DNA of 64,000 nt from Protopterus annectens (lineage: Eukaryota > Chordata > Ceratodontiformes > Protopteridae). Under the pieces are notes generated by a model that saw only the letters and a program-made list of their open reading frames with translations, was not told the DNA's origin and did no database searches. The DNA lies in NCBI RefSeq assembly GCF_019279795.1, contig NC_056734.1, positions 1,078,146-1,142,145 of the forward strand. The letters run 5' to 3'. The stretch's first letter is position 1. Each line of letters begins with the position of its first letter. Of this stretch, positions 49,560 to 61,448 are shown piece by piece. The position numbers were made by a program, and so were the translations under genes.

Positions 49560-49870
49560 GGTCTTCATGGATTTTTAATAGCCTTGTGGAGTATCCTGAA
49601 CTTAGTCCTCCCTCTGACTGCACGATTACTTTTCTTGAGCCCTTCTTTTGGTGAGTTGCCTTTCCCCTCTCAAGTAAAACTTTTATATTTGATCCTATTG
49701 ATAGCCAAAAAAGCAGTAACTAAGAACTGGAAGACTCCCAGCTCCCTTACAGTGGAGGTGGTTAGACTGATGATGATTGAGTTAAAGTGGAGGGAGAGCA
49801 CGGGGGAGACTATCCACAGTGTATGCAGTTACACAAACAGAAGTGGAACCCATACTGATTAGATATCCAT
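49560..49870 (+). mobile_element. L1-like ORF2 C-terminal fragment
   Basis: Encodes LLYLILLIAKKAVTKNWKTP then SSLTVEVVRLMMIELKWRES, which resembles the C-terminal block of L1/Tx1 ORF2 (alanine/lysine helix, NWK-P, then a helix ending in E-R). Short and without a tail. Confidence 0.45.
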
Positions 49871-50478
49871 TCACTTACGTAGCATACCTGATCTGCTTAT
49901 AAGAATTTTTTCAACTGTTTGATTCTTGTGTGCACCCCAGTGGATTCCTATTTTTCTCATTTGTAAATTTTCTTTTCTTTGTTTTTATTTTTTTTTACTT
50001 ACTCAAATATAGCCTTTACTGTTTCACTGAACAGTCTATGGTATAAATTAGTTTGTGACATAGGATTCTCAGGGTCATGGACCTGGGAGGCCCTTTACAT
50101 GGGCTTTTAATGTAGATTATATTGTACAAACCCTACTGAAATAGGTCAGCCATGTCCCTTGTGATCAGAACCTGTAATGGTTAAAGTGGTGAAATTGTGT
50201 TTTTCTTTTTAAAGTTATAAACTTAAGGCGTTATGCATATTGGCAGGTCTTGTAGAAACTTGGCAGTTTTAAATATGAACCTATGTGCTGAGTACAGACT
50301 CCTCATATATGTACAGTAGCTTTTTTTCTTCCTTTTACATTCTCATATGTATTTCCTTTTAATGGATAAAATGTTCAATAAATTGTTTCAAAGTCAGGTC
50401 CTAGGAAAGGGATGATGAGGTAATTGTGTCAAAGGAAAATCAGATAACTGAAATAAGGAAAACAGAGTCAAGAAATTT

Positions 50479-50479
50479 T

Positions 50480-50535
<56 letters not shown>
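50479..50535. repeat. (TTTC)n microsatellite
   Basis: CTTT/TTTC tetranucleotide tract, about 57 bp. Confidence 0.95.
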
Positions 50536-50536
<1 letters not shown>

Positions 50537-51177
50537 GTTAACTTTGTTAAAATCCTAACCCAGACGGTTTGTTTTCAGGCTCAGCCTGGTTGGATGCAGA
50601 AAATACAAAGATCTTAAATATTATGTCACACATAGAACACATTGTGAAAAGAGTTACACATAAGTAGGACACTCAATTGAATGTTAGTACTATGTTGACA
50701 TACAAAAATAGGCTTACGTTAATAAGCAATTCTCTCCATAGGCATAATAAGTCTTTATATTTCAAGTTACTACACAGGTAATACTGGTAGCATCATATGC
50801 AACAAAAGGAGTCATGGCGAAATGGGGCCTGTTTGTAATGGTGATAGGAAAATACCTCATTCCTACTTGAATTATGAACTTCTCAAACATGTAAAAAGTG
50901 TGATAGAAATGAAATTATGCTGCAAAGGTACAACAGTTTGTTAGCATTCCTTTCTAGATGAATGTCTACCTGCTTAACACTTTCTTGAATCAAGGTTTCT
51001 AATAACGAAGGAACACTCTTACTTACTTTGTTCAAACCTGAATGATAAGAAAGCATTTGTTAGATCTTAGACTATTCTTCATGTTTTCACCTTGGTTATA
51101 ATTTGTCAAACTGTGACTATTAACCAGGATGCAGGAAAATGGACTGATCTCAGGATAGGTGGTGATTGTATGGATCA

Positions 51178-51788
51178 ACTTTAGTAGATCGAATTACCAA
51201 CTAACTGAAATTTGTATGATTGAGATGAGAAGATCGAAATGCTAAAACAATGAAAATGTACATTGCCGAAACTATAAACAAAGAAATGCAAATGCACGTC
51301 AGACACCAGCCAGAAGTAGTTGTTGTGTCTTTCGGCTTATCCCGGTGCTGAATGGAAATGGCAGACAGAAACAAAAAACAGGTACTACATTTAAACACTT
51401 AATTTAAATTAGAAATGTACCTTTTCAACGCTTGCTAATGGAGATTGCAGTACAGTGAAGATCAGGAAACTTACCCCTTTCACTGTGTGATCTTAGAGTT
51501 GGTATATATATAATTTGTAGGGGATGTGGGGAGTGCAGGTGGACTTTCCCCTCTGCAAAAACGTTGAAAAATGTATATTCGTTTGTTAAATTATATATTT
51601 AAGTGTAGCTGCTGATTTTTGCCTGTGTTTGCAATCTACATTCAAAAGGTATGGCTGCTGTCTGACATGCGCACTTTCATTTTGTTGTTTATAGTTTCGG
51701 CAATGTACATTTTTACTGTTTTAACATTATGATCTTCTTGTCTCGATCAAATAAATTTTGGTTATTTGGTCATTCGATCTACTAAAGT
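51178..51788. mobile_element. Long-TIR MITE (element M1, about 610 bp)
   Basis: The left arm starts ACTTTAGTAGATCGAA and runs through GTACATTGCCGAAACTATAA to about 51310. The right arm is its reverse complement, starting ACTTTAGTAGATCGAA from 51788 inward, also through GTACATTGCCGAAACTATAA and on to a CAGACA(C/G)CAGCCA block. Arms of about 130 bp at roughly 80 percent similarity by eye. No coding capacity. Ends are related to element M2. Confidence 0.85.
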
Positions 51789-52372
51789 AGATGCGATCAT
51801 ATAGGTGCTATAAATGAAGCACAGAGTAAAGATACGAGAAAAATGACAAAAGAGATCTGGTTATAATTTAAGTAGAATAAATGTGTGTGAAATAGTGAGT
51901 GTGGGGATGCTATTATGTACTTTTAAGTAGGTGTAATACTAACTTACATTTCTGTGACTGAGATATCTGAAACACTTGTGTGCACATATTTAAATGTTTG
52001 GAGACTCCCACACATCTAGTCATCTGGTTTCCTGCACATTATTCTACACCTTGAAAGTAAAGGTTTTGCACTGGGTAGCACGACATCTTGTATTTCATCA
52101 CCTTATTTCATAGTTTCAAATCCCAAAAGTTTCACAGTAACTTAAGTAATCAAAAGTGAATCAGAAGTAAAGGAACTCAAGCTATTTATTTTGCTACAAT
52201 ATAGCTAAAGCCTCCAAGAAATTTATTTCTATCCACATAATAGTTTATTAAAAATGGAAATGTAGATCCAGAAATTCAATTTATTACTAACTGCAAGTAG
52301 AATATCTCAGAAGCCTGGAAAGGTACAGTGTGCTAGTTTACTGTAAACTGCAGGGGACAAAAAGCACAACAT

Positions 52373-52680
52373 TTACAAACAAATTATCTCGGATGCATTA
52401 TGCTGAGCAACTAGCTTGGAGGTGTGGATATCCTTAATGAATATGGACACTCCTCCACCTTTAGTGTTTCGGTCCGGGTTTGTTGGCTGAAAGGTGTGAT
52501 ATGAATTATAGCCTGGTAGTGCATGGGTGCTCTCTGGAGCCTTAAACCAGGTCTCTGTCACTGCACAGATTTCGATGTTCTCCATTTTAAGGAATGCCTC
52601 AAGGGAGTGCATTTTGAGGTTTAGACTTCTAGCATTGAGTAGCATTACCCTCAGATTTTGCTTGCTTGTACCTGTTACGC
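52373..52680 (-). CDS. LINE ORF2 N-terminal fragment, copy E
   Basis: LRVMLLNARSLNLKMHSLEA, ICAVTETWFKAPESTHALPG, GGGVSIFIKDIHTSKLVAQH; ends with the 3' truncation at 52373. Reads openly from the ORF1 spacer. Confidence 0.8.
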
Positions 52681-52706
52681 TGGTGAATTTGTCATTTGAA
52701 CCTCGC

Positions 52707-53631
52707 CTAAAAAGGCCAGTATATGGAATCCCAAGGGTGACAAGTGCAGGCCATCTCTGCAAAGCAGAGTGTTCTGTCGATCATGTCATCCCAGGCAGAC
52801 AGATACTGGATTCCCTTAGAATGACACCAGAAGCTTAGCCAATTGTTGAAGTCGATCATTTTGTCCTTGTAATGTGGTATCATTCTGGGTGATGGCAGGA
52901 TGCTACTCAGGGCTAGGGTCATACCTGCCTGGGCTACAAAATCGGAGAGCACCTCCATGTCTCTTTTCATGTAGTCCGGGGAAGTACGTCTCAGGTCATT
53001 CACACCAACATGGACAATGACAGAGTCATATTTGTACTTGCTGTGGAGTGACCTGAGTGCGTGCGTTTATGTGGCAGATCCTGGCACCAGACAGGCAGCT
53101 GACAGTAACTTTCTCCTTGTTTAGCCTGGTGAGTGGAACATCAGTGTGCCTGACTATAGAGTCACCTACGACTAGAGTGTTGGGTACGTTATGCCTTATG
53201 GGCTGTAGTTGAGTGGCACACTGAGTATGTGGGCTATGTGTCATTTGGGTTGTGTTGGGGGGTGGAGGTTGCATGTATTTCTGCTTTGGAGGTCTCGGTT
53301 TGGGCAGATTTTTACTGAGAGCCTCCACAATTGTAGGTGTGTGTTTTGTGCTTCTGTGTGTGTGTTTTGGTGATGTAGGTTTTGAGGGACTATGTAACGA
53401 GTGTGGTGCGGTGCAAGTGTTTACCTTCTCCTCTTGACTGTCTAGTCCAGTCTTCGGTGAAGAGAGCTTTGCTTCCAGTTTGGCTATATAAGTGCACCTC
53501 TTGCAGGTCATAGTGTTGGGTGGTAGGAGGAGAGGGTTGTCTGTGTACATGAGGCAATTGCTGCATTGTCCCAAGATGCCCAGATTCATCAGGTAGACTG
53601 GAGAAAACACCACAAGCTGACCTTTAGACAT
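52707..53631 (-). CDS. LINE ORF1 (zinc-finger and SGNH esterase-like), copy E
   Basis: The most complete ORF1 in the window. Starts near MSKGQLVVFSPVYLMNLG. A Cys pair CSNC and CKRC (positions about 20 and 40) form a small zinc-binding module, followed by a short coiled coil (TYIAKLEAKL), a Pro/Thr/His-rich linker (about 60-130), VVGDSIVRHTDVPLTR (GDS with the nucleophile Ser), VTVSCLSGARICHI, then, after one frame break near 53040, HVGVNDLRRTSPDYMKRDME and the IDFNNWLSFWCHSKGIQYLS region. The HLSPLGF block is damaged. Esterase-like ORF1 is known in CR1-clade LINEs; it may aid membrane or RNP handling. Confidence 0.85.
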
Positions 53632-54187
53632 GCCTGGATAGGTGCTTATTTATTAAGTACTAAAAACTGTTTTCCTCTGGACAAGTGAGGAAAGTTGAGT
53701 GCTGTAGTAATTTGTAGCTTATTTAGTGCTTACAATGAGTTCTGAACAAGTGCTGAGCTCAAAGAAACAGATTTAAGTGCTAAAACTAAAAAGCTGGCTA
53801 GTTGCAAGGGAAAATTTTAAGAGCAGATGTTATGGTGCCAGGAATAGTTTAACCCTAGTTAAGTTGGGGGGGTCTCAGGAGCTTACAAACAGTCCTGGAT
53901 ACAGCAAATCTGTATCTGGACAAGACTTGTTACAGGAAAGGGGGGAAGCAAGTTTAGATTTTTTTTTCAGTAAAGTGGAAATGGAAAAAGCTGGAACAGA
54001 AGTTAATTCAAGGTTAAGAATCTGAGTGGGTTGGCCTTCACAAATGTTCTCTATTAGATTGAATGAACTAATGACACTAGACTGGGAGGAGTGTTCCAGA
54101 TCAAATATACAGTATGGGCGGGTGACTGCAAAGCCACCAAGTATAAGAACACCACAACACTAGGGAGGGTAGATGGGAAGAATTACA

Positions 54188-55652
54188 GTTCCTAGTTCTA
54201 GCCACTAAATGAAAGTTTTAAAACAGACCAAGGAGCAAGCAGACTCTAGATAATGCTTTTAACTGTAAACAGACTAGATTAGAACACAGAAACCTTAAAA
54301 AATCAAAAATGCACAGAAAAGTTAGGATAGAGCACTCACAAGCAGAAAATACAACTCTCAGTATGAAAAAGCAGTTTACAGTTAAGTAATTAAGTAAACG
54401 TGCAATTAGAGTAATGAAACAGTATCTAGCAATGAAAAATGCAGTTAAAATAGTATAAAACAGTACATAAATGCAACAGTAAAAAAGATTAACTGTATAG
54501 CACAATTATAAGCATTTCAGAAGTGCAGTTCAGTGAAATAAGTGTAAGAAATAACTTATCCTGCTCTTGGAATCTTAAGGATTTTCCGCTTAGTTTCAGT
54601 AATGAAATGCCATCCACAGCCTGATAAATACAAGCACAACCTTTTCAAGACACAGGGTTTATATACCAGTAAGGATGGAAGAATTAGAAGATCAAATTAC
54701 TACTCAGTCCCTGCTATTACCCAATCACTCTTACTACAGAAGGTCAGGAGGCCCTATTACTCTCAATAATAATGAAGACAGACTAATCAGCAGAAAATGG
54801 CTGCCAGAAACACAGGAAACTCAAACAAAACTACCAGGCCTAGACAACAATAAGCCTCTATCAAGATTATGCCACCTGAGCAGAACACATAAACCTCATT
54901 TTAAAAGCATAAAGATTATGCCACCTGAGCAGAACACAGAAACTTCACTTTAAAAGCATAGAAAGAACACTCACAAAGATAAAATACAAGTCTCAGTATG
55001 AAAAGGAGTGTACAATTTAATAATTAAATAAAAATGCAATTATAGTAATGCACACTATTACAGTTCCTAGTTGTAGCCACTAAATGAAAGTTTTCAAACA
55101 GATCAAGGAGCAAGCAGACTCTAGAGAATGCTTTTAACTGTAATCAGACTAGATTAGAACACAGAAACCTCAAAAAATCAAAAATGCACAGAAAAGCTCA
55201 GGTAAAGCACTCACAAACAGAAAATACAACAATCAGTGTGAAAAAGCAGTTTACAGTTAAGTAATTCAGTAAAATGCAATTAGAGTAATGAAACAGTTTC
55301 TAGCAATGAAAAATACAGTTACAACAGTATAAAACAGTACATAAATGCAACAGTAAAAAAAAAGCTTTATAACCATGTAAAAAGTAGTAGATTAACTGTA
55401 TAGCACAATTATAGGTGTTTCAGAAGTGCAGTTCAGTGAAATAAGTGTAAGAAATAACTTATCCTGCTCTTGGAATATTAACGATTTCCGCTTAGTTTCA
55501 GTAATAAAATGCCATCCACAGCCTGATAAATACAAGCACAACCTTTTCAAGACACAGGGTTTATATACCAGTAAGGATGGAAGAGTTAGGAGATCAAATT
55601 ACTAATCAGCCCCTGCTATTACCCAAGCACTCGTACTACAGAAGGTCAGGAG
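54188..55652 (-). repeat. Tandemly duplicated LINE 5' UTR units (period about 875 bp)
   Basis: The block beginning GTTCCTAGTT(C/G)TAGCCACTA occurs at 54188 and 55063, and both copies run on in parallel through CTTATCCTGCTCTTGGAAT, GCCATCCACAGCCTGATAAA and CAGAAGGTCAGGAGGCC (ending 54753 and 55652). Between them is a 310-bp spacer with its own 50-bp duplication (AGATTATGCCACCTGAGCAG). Resembles monomeric promoter repeats of some LINEs. Confidence 0.85.
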
Positions 55653-55653
55653 G

Positions 55654-55742
55654 CCTTTTTTATTTATTTTATTTGAAGTTTACTAACAGGGTAGGACTGG
55701 TACAAGACCCCTTTTCTGTCACAGTGCAGGCCAGAGAAGACA
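55654..55742 (-). repeat. L2-like LINE 3' tail fragment
   Basis: TTTATTTATTTTATTTGAAG ... GGGTAGGACTGG ... GCAGGCCAGAGAAG parallels the 3' UTR of the L2-like element at 47975-48080. Confidence 0.5.
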
Positions 55743-55747
55743 GACAA

Positions 55748-55890
55748 TAGGGTGGGGGTTGGCCTGATGGTTAAGGTGTTTACCTTATAGACACAAGGTG
55801 CAGAGTTTGATTCTCACATGGGGTAAATGGCTAGGCTTAACATGGCCTGAAGGGGCAGGTAGCCTAGTACTAACCTATGAACCTATGAAA
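55748..55890 (+). repeat. tRNA-SINE with CR1-type LINE tail
   Basis: Box A TTGGCCTGATGGTTAAGGTG and box B GAGTTTGATTCTC at tRNA spacing, then GGCTAGGCTTAACATGGCCT and AGCCTAGTACTAACCTATGA, the 3' tail of the CR1-type LINEs A-F. The shared tail is what would let the LINE reverse transcriptase mobilise this SINE. Confidence 0.8.
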
Positions 55891-57300
55891 ACAAGAATAT
55901 TGCAGTGGTACTAATCAAAGTTACTGTGAGACAGGTAAAAAAAATCTGCCATGTTTTCTTAATGTGGATACAATGTCCAGAAGAAAGTACTGATGTTTAA
56001 GTCACTGATTTAAAGAAAGGAGCTAAAAGCTGTGAGTTTGTTGAGTGAAATGATTTGTTTATTTGTGATGAAATTGTGAGACAGCTGAAATGATCAGATA
56101 AATGGAAAGCTGATGTGAAAAGTTTTAACATTAAAGTGACTGATGTTTATAGAGTGAATTTACTTCAAATCAGTTAAAAGAACTCACAAAAAAAATACAA
56201 ATGCATAAAACTGCATGCAAGAGAAAAAATAAGACAATAAAAGATTGTAAAGCAAGCACTGGTCAATGTCTAATGTAGGCTTGTGTTAGATATTATGAAT
56301 ATAAATATGCTGAAAGATAAATTATAGAATAAAAAGTTTGCTTGAATATATGTATAGAGTTTAGCAATGTAAAATGTGCATTCATACTATATGTATAACA
56401 GACAGGCTTCTCTTCACAGCATCAAAAAGAAAAGCCTAACAAAGCAATATTGGAAAGCAAGGATTATATGATTTTCTCATGTTTGCAGAACAAATATCTA
56501 TTAACAGACATCATTTTTTATAAAATTCAGCAATATGTGATGTTTTTTCCAGTAGGAACAGTTTATACAGATGTTTCCTTTCAGAATGGCATCCTCACAT
56601 CAGCAAAAGTGCTTACATCACAAAAGGACAATAGAAAAGTCTAAAAACAGACATTATGTGACTTCCCATAGAAGGCCAGAAAAATATACTGAGGAAATAA
56701 CAACCTCTTGTGTGCGTGACTAGCTCTGTATTTAGCTATTGTAGTAATTCAGTTATGTGAGAGAAGGACAGAGAGAAGGACAGAGAGAGGTATCTTGTAG
56801 AAGTCATCATTCATATCTGTAATGAAGGAAAACTTTGTAAATATATGCTACAAATCTGACAGACTACGTGTGGTTTGTTATAAAATAAGTTATCTGTAAC
56901 TGTGCTTATAGCTGCAAAATATATTTCTTTATCAGTGCAATTTGAAAGGCTTGGTGATTTAAACAGACTACAGATGGAGTCATGATGTGTCTCTGATTCA
57001 GCAGTAAACAGCACAGCAAGACTGTGTGTCTTAAGAAGACTTCAAATCCCACAGTAAAGCAGCAGTAAGCAGAGAGCAGCTCAATATTAATTTTTCAGCT
57101 TGCACAGGAAATGAACTGCAGTAATATGGTTATAGATGTATTGTCAATAAAATGTGAAAATATGAGTCGGCTGACAAACTGAAATTAGGAAATCAATCCA
57201 GTGCATTTAAAGTATTATGTTGCCCAAACTTTATGGGTAATATAAGCAACATATCAGTAATACAGTTGCCTTTTAGTTTCTGTAAGGTCAGGTTTTATAT
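55891..57300. other. No gene recognised (intron)
   Basis: AT-rich. Short frames (56450-56644 plus, 57014-56811 minus) have no recognisable domain. A GAGAGAAGGACA duplication lies at 56760-56785. Confidence 0.45.
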
Positions 57301-57527
57301 ACATATAGGTTCATAGGTTCCTAGGTGTGTACTAGGCCAACAGCCCTGGAGCCTTTAAAACCTAGCCCATAGAAGTGCCCTGGCACCATGTCGCCATTCG
57401 TTCCCGGTGCATCTATCAAGCAGAGCCACTGGAGTGATCCCGGGGTGAACTTTCTATTTTCCATCCACTCATCAAGATTTCTCTTGAAAAGGGCCACTAA
57501 GGTGCTCTGCTTGACATGTATGGGAAG

Positions 57528-60230
57528 TCAATTCCAGAGCATGGGCGGTCTCTGGGTTATGAACCTGTCCCTCCAGCATGTTATGTTGATTGTGGTAATG
57601 AGGTTGAGGTCCCAGGAGTGTGTGGTGCGGAGGGATTGTGATTTCTTTAGGTGTAACATTTCTAACAGGGCTGGGTCAGACATGGCTTTATAAGTCAAGC
57701 ACAGATCACCTCTTAATAGACCATATGAGACAGAGAAATGCTGGAGTTTTTTGAGTTTGTCCATGTAGGGCATGTGTTTAAGGCCTAGTCTTTGCGAGGT
57801 ACTTTTGTAGCCTTTCCAGCTGTTGCAGGTGTTTAGTGAGGTACATGCCAAATGGGGCATTACACTCAATGATCAGTTTTAATGAGGGAAGAGTAGAGAG
57901 AGATGATGACCTCTTCCTTCCTGGATGCAAAACCCTTGGTAATGAGATGTGCCACATAGAAGGACTTTCTGACCACAGTGGCAATGTGGTGGTTGAAGGA
58001 GAGGTTACTGTCAACCTGTGTCCTCAGATCTCTTATAATGCCTTCAGTGTTCAGTGGGCTCCCATCAATGTTGTAATTAGAGGGAACTGAGTTTTTTCCA
58101 AAGGGAATGACAATGTATTTTTTGGCATTAAGCGTAAGGCCATGGTTTCAACACCAGTCATTGGTCTCAGTGAGGCCTTTCTGTAGGATGTCTACATCAC
58201 TTGGGGAGTTAATAATGGCTCCCAGCTTGCAATTGTCAGCGATCTTGGTCAGCCAGAGTCCCTCCATATTGGCCTGGACTTCTGAGAAGTAGATGCCAAA
58301 CAAGAGAGGACCCAGGACCGATCCCTGTGGGACTCCACTAGTGACTGGTCGGCAGTCTGACTTGGAGTCTGCTACTTTCACACTGTGGTTTCTATCTGTG
58401 AGCCAATTTGCAATCCACTTAGTGATATAGGGGTTGATGCCTAGTTTGGTGAGTCTATCAATAATTCCTGAGTGGGGAATGGTATCAAAGACCTTGGCCA
58501 GATCAAGGTAGGCTGTATGAACTGCCTCGCTTTTATTCACAGCTCTGGTGACTGACTCAAAGAAGTTGACCAAGTTGAGCAGGCATGATCTACCCTTCAC
58601 AAAACCAAATTGCATGGGATCCAGAGTTTGGAGATTCTCTATATACTTGTTAATTAGGTCCATGATGATGTGCTCCATAGCCTTACATATCAGACTCGTC
58701 AAGCTAATGGGGCAATAATTCCCAGGGTCTGTAGTCACTCCCCCTTTATGGAGAGGGATGACTGTAGCAGTGTGCCATTCTGTAGGGACAAAGCCTAAGG
58801 TGAGGCTGTGATTGAACAGGGCACACAGGTGTGCTGCCAGTTCACTTTGTAGTTCATGTGGAACACAGCCAGGGATATTGTCGGGTCCCATGGAAGCTTT
58901 ATTTGTGGCCTTGGACAATGCAACTTTAACCTGTGCTGCAGTAATGCTGGGTGCCTGGCATTCTTCCCGTATTGTGATTGGTCCTTTGGGGGGAGAGGGG
59001 TAAAGTTGGCACTGAATCTGTCAGCCAGTACGTTGGCAATATCTGTTGGCTCAGTATAGGAGGTACCATTGTGCAGTAACTCAGAGCAAATCTGGGTATT
59101 GTCATGGAGATTCTTGATATAACTGTAGAAGGCTTTGTGGTTGTTTTTAGTGTCTGCCGCAATTGTGCCTTCATCGCTAGCTTTAGAGGTTTTGATGAGG
59201 GTTCTCAACTTTTTGTTGAGGCTAATAAGGGAGTTTTTCCAGTATTGGGACTTCACCTTTTTCTGCAACAGTTTCTTCCTTCTGTTGCAGAGTTTGTTAA
59301 TGGCAGGGGACCAACACATTGGCTTCCTTTTTTGGAGGAGAGCGTCTTGGTTCTGTTGGGTATGGCTAGTTCCATGCATTTATGTACGTGTTCGTACAGT
59401 GCATTGGTGTATGATTCGGTGGTCATGCACCTATTTTTCATTTGCATGGGTGCTGTTAAGTTAGCCACCTCTGTTTTTAGGAGCCCAAAGTCAGCTTTGG
59501 AGAAGTTTGTCATGGTGGTTACCTTTGCTGGTGGTGTGGGTGAGATGTGGATTTCCATGGTAATTAGTTTGTGGTCGGATCTAACCAGGGAGGAATTGAC
59601 TATTGGTGTTGAGCAATGGTTGCCCATGTTAGTAATAACCAGGTCAAGGATGTTGTTTTCTCTAGTGGAAGTAAGAATGAGCTGGTCCAGCAGACTGGAA
59701 TTAATGAATTCCAAGAAGCATTGGGCAAGTGTATTGGTGCATGAGTAGTTTTCCCAGTTAATGGAAGGGTAGTTGAAGTCACCAATTATGAGAGTGTTGG
59801 GTTGGACCCTAACAGTTTCCAGGGTGCTTAGGAATGTGGAGTGAGAGTCTTGGGACATGGTTGGGGACCTATAGCAAGCTATGACCTGAATCTTCGTCTT
59901 ACCCACTGTTAGTTGTACCTGAAGTATCTTTGATGTGCTATGCTGGGCTGCTAGTCTGGAGGTGTGCATATCCTTTATGAATATGGAGACACCACTGCCT
60001 TTGGAGCTTCGGTCCATGTTCTGGGACCAAAAGGTGTGGAATGAGTTTTAGCCTGGTACTGCAGGGGTGCTTTCTGCTGCTTTAAACCAGGTCTCTGTTA
60101 CAGCACAAATGTTGATGTTCTCCATTTTGAGGAGTGCTATGAGCGAGTGCATCTTGAGATTTCGACTTCTAGTGTTGAGCAGCATGACCCGCAGATTGCA
60201 TTTATTTATAGTTGTCATAGTGGTAATTTG
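57528..60230 (-). CDS. LINE ORF2 (endonuclease and reverse transcriptase), copy F
   Basis: LRVMLLNTRSRNLKMHSLIA, ICAVTETWFKAAESTPAVPG, IIGDFNYPSINWENYSC, LVITNMGNHCSTPIVNSSLV with RSDHKLITM, then RT: GPDNIPGCVPHELQSE, DPGNYCPISLTSLICKAMEH, YLDLAKVFDTIPHSG, TSGVPQGSVLGPLLFGIYFS and IADNCKLG. Motif C has Asn for the second Asp (IADN instead of FADD), a loss at the polymerase active site. Frame breaks lie near 60020, 58950 and 58140. Long open stretches (254 and 256 codons) show modest age. Confidence 0.87.
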
Positions 60231-60981
60231 GTCTTTGGAACATTGTCTAAAAAAGGCACTATAAGGGTTGCAAGAGCCTTTCCCAGTATCTGGAATCCTA
60301 GGGGTGACAGATGCAGGCCATTTCTGGCAAAGCATCGAGGTCTGTCAATCATGTCATCCCAAACAGACAGATACTGGAGCCCCTTAGAATGACACCAGAA
60401 ACTTAGCCAATTGTTGAATTCAATCATTTTCTGCTTGTACTGCGGTATCATTCTGGTGATGGTAGGATGCTGCTCAGGTCTAGGGTCATACCTGCCTGAG
60501 CCACATAATCTGAGAGCTCCTCCATGCCTCTTTTCATTGTAGTCCAGGGAGGTGCAACTCAGGTCATTCACACCCACATGGACAATGACAGAGTCATACT
60601 TGTACTTGCTGTGGAGTGACCTGAGTGCGTGTGTTATGTGTCCAAGCCTGGCACCCGACAGACAGCTGACTGTTACGTTCTCCTTATTCAACCTAGTGAG
60701 TAGGACATCAGTGTGCCTCTCTATCGAGTCACCTATGATTAGTGTATTGGACAAGCTGTTTTGCCTTAGGGGCTTAGGTTGAGGGGCACACTGTGTAGGT
60801 GAGCTATGTGTCTTCTGATTTGTGCTGTGTTGCGGTGGTCAAGTGCATTTCTGACTTGGAGGTCTTTGCTGTTTGAGTAGATTTCTATTGAGGGCCTCCA
60901 TGAAGGTGGGTCTGTGGTTTGTGTTTTTATGTGAGAGCTGTGGTGGTGGGTATTTTGGAGGGCTATGTGTTCCATGGGATT
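60215..60981 (-). CDS. LINE ORF1 esterase region, copy F (C-terminal part)
   Basis: SNTLIIGDSIERHTDVLLTR (GDS), VTVSCLSGARLGHITHALRS, IVHVGVNDLSCTSLDYNEKR (GxND-type), IEFNNWLSFWCHSKGLQYLS, GLHLSPLGFQILGKALAT (His block). All three SGNH-type blocks are present in one frame of 179 codons. The N-terminal part continues beyond MITE M2 to 61622. Confidence 0.85.
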
Positions 60982-61448
60982 CACTTTAGACAATCGAATT
61001 CCCAAAATCTCGAACCTCATATGGTCGAGACCAAAAGATCGAGTTTTGGAAACTCGAACTTCTAAAATGAAACGCAAAAAAAAAAAAAAAGTCAAACATT
61101 GCTTTTGCTGCATCCCCCCATGTGGGGGGCTGTACCCCCCACCCCCCCTACTTAAATATACCAACTCTGAGATCGCGCTACAGTGGGGAAAAGGGAAATC
61201 TCCCATATTGCGCTGTATGCGGAAGCGCAAAATGGGAGATTTCCCACTTCCTGTCAACACCACAAAAAAGATAACAACATTACGTACGCACAGAGCGTAC
61301 AAGAAGCCTTGCCTCTGTGTGCACGTAACGTTTTAAGGTAAGTAAAGTGTTATTTTTTAAAACTTTTCATATTCGATATACTGAAAAGTCGATCATATGG
61401 TCTCGACCATATGACATTCGAGATTTCAGTATTTCGATTATGTAAAGT
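60982..61448. mobile_element. Fold-back MITE (element M2, about 470 bp) inside LINE copy F
   Basis: Ends are inverted: CACTTTAGACAATCGAA on the left and, in reverse complement, CACTTTACATAATCGAA on the right, with CATATGGTCGAGACC in both arms. TGTTCCATG occurs on both outer sides, a possible 8-9 bp target duplication. Internal hairpins include AAATCTCCCATATTGCGCT with AGCGCAAAATGGGAGATTT (61193-61242). Not coding. Its ends resemble M1. Confidence 0.8.

Larger units (their letters stand above)
52373..55652 (-). mobile_element. CR1-type LINE copy E: 5' UTR, ORF1 and start of ORF2 only
   Basis: Unusual in lacking the 3' part. It keeps a long 5' UTR (53640-55652, partly duplicated), the complete ORF1 region and about 110 codons of ORF2, stopping at 52373 inside the endonuclease after AQHNASEI. 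No 3' tail or RT is present nearby. Confidence 0.85.
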
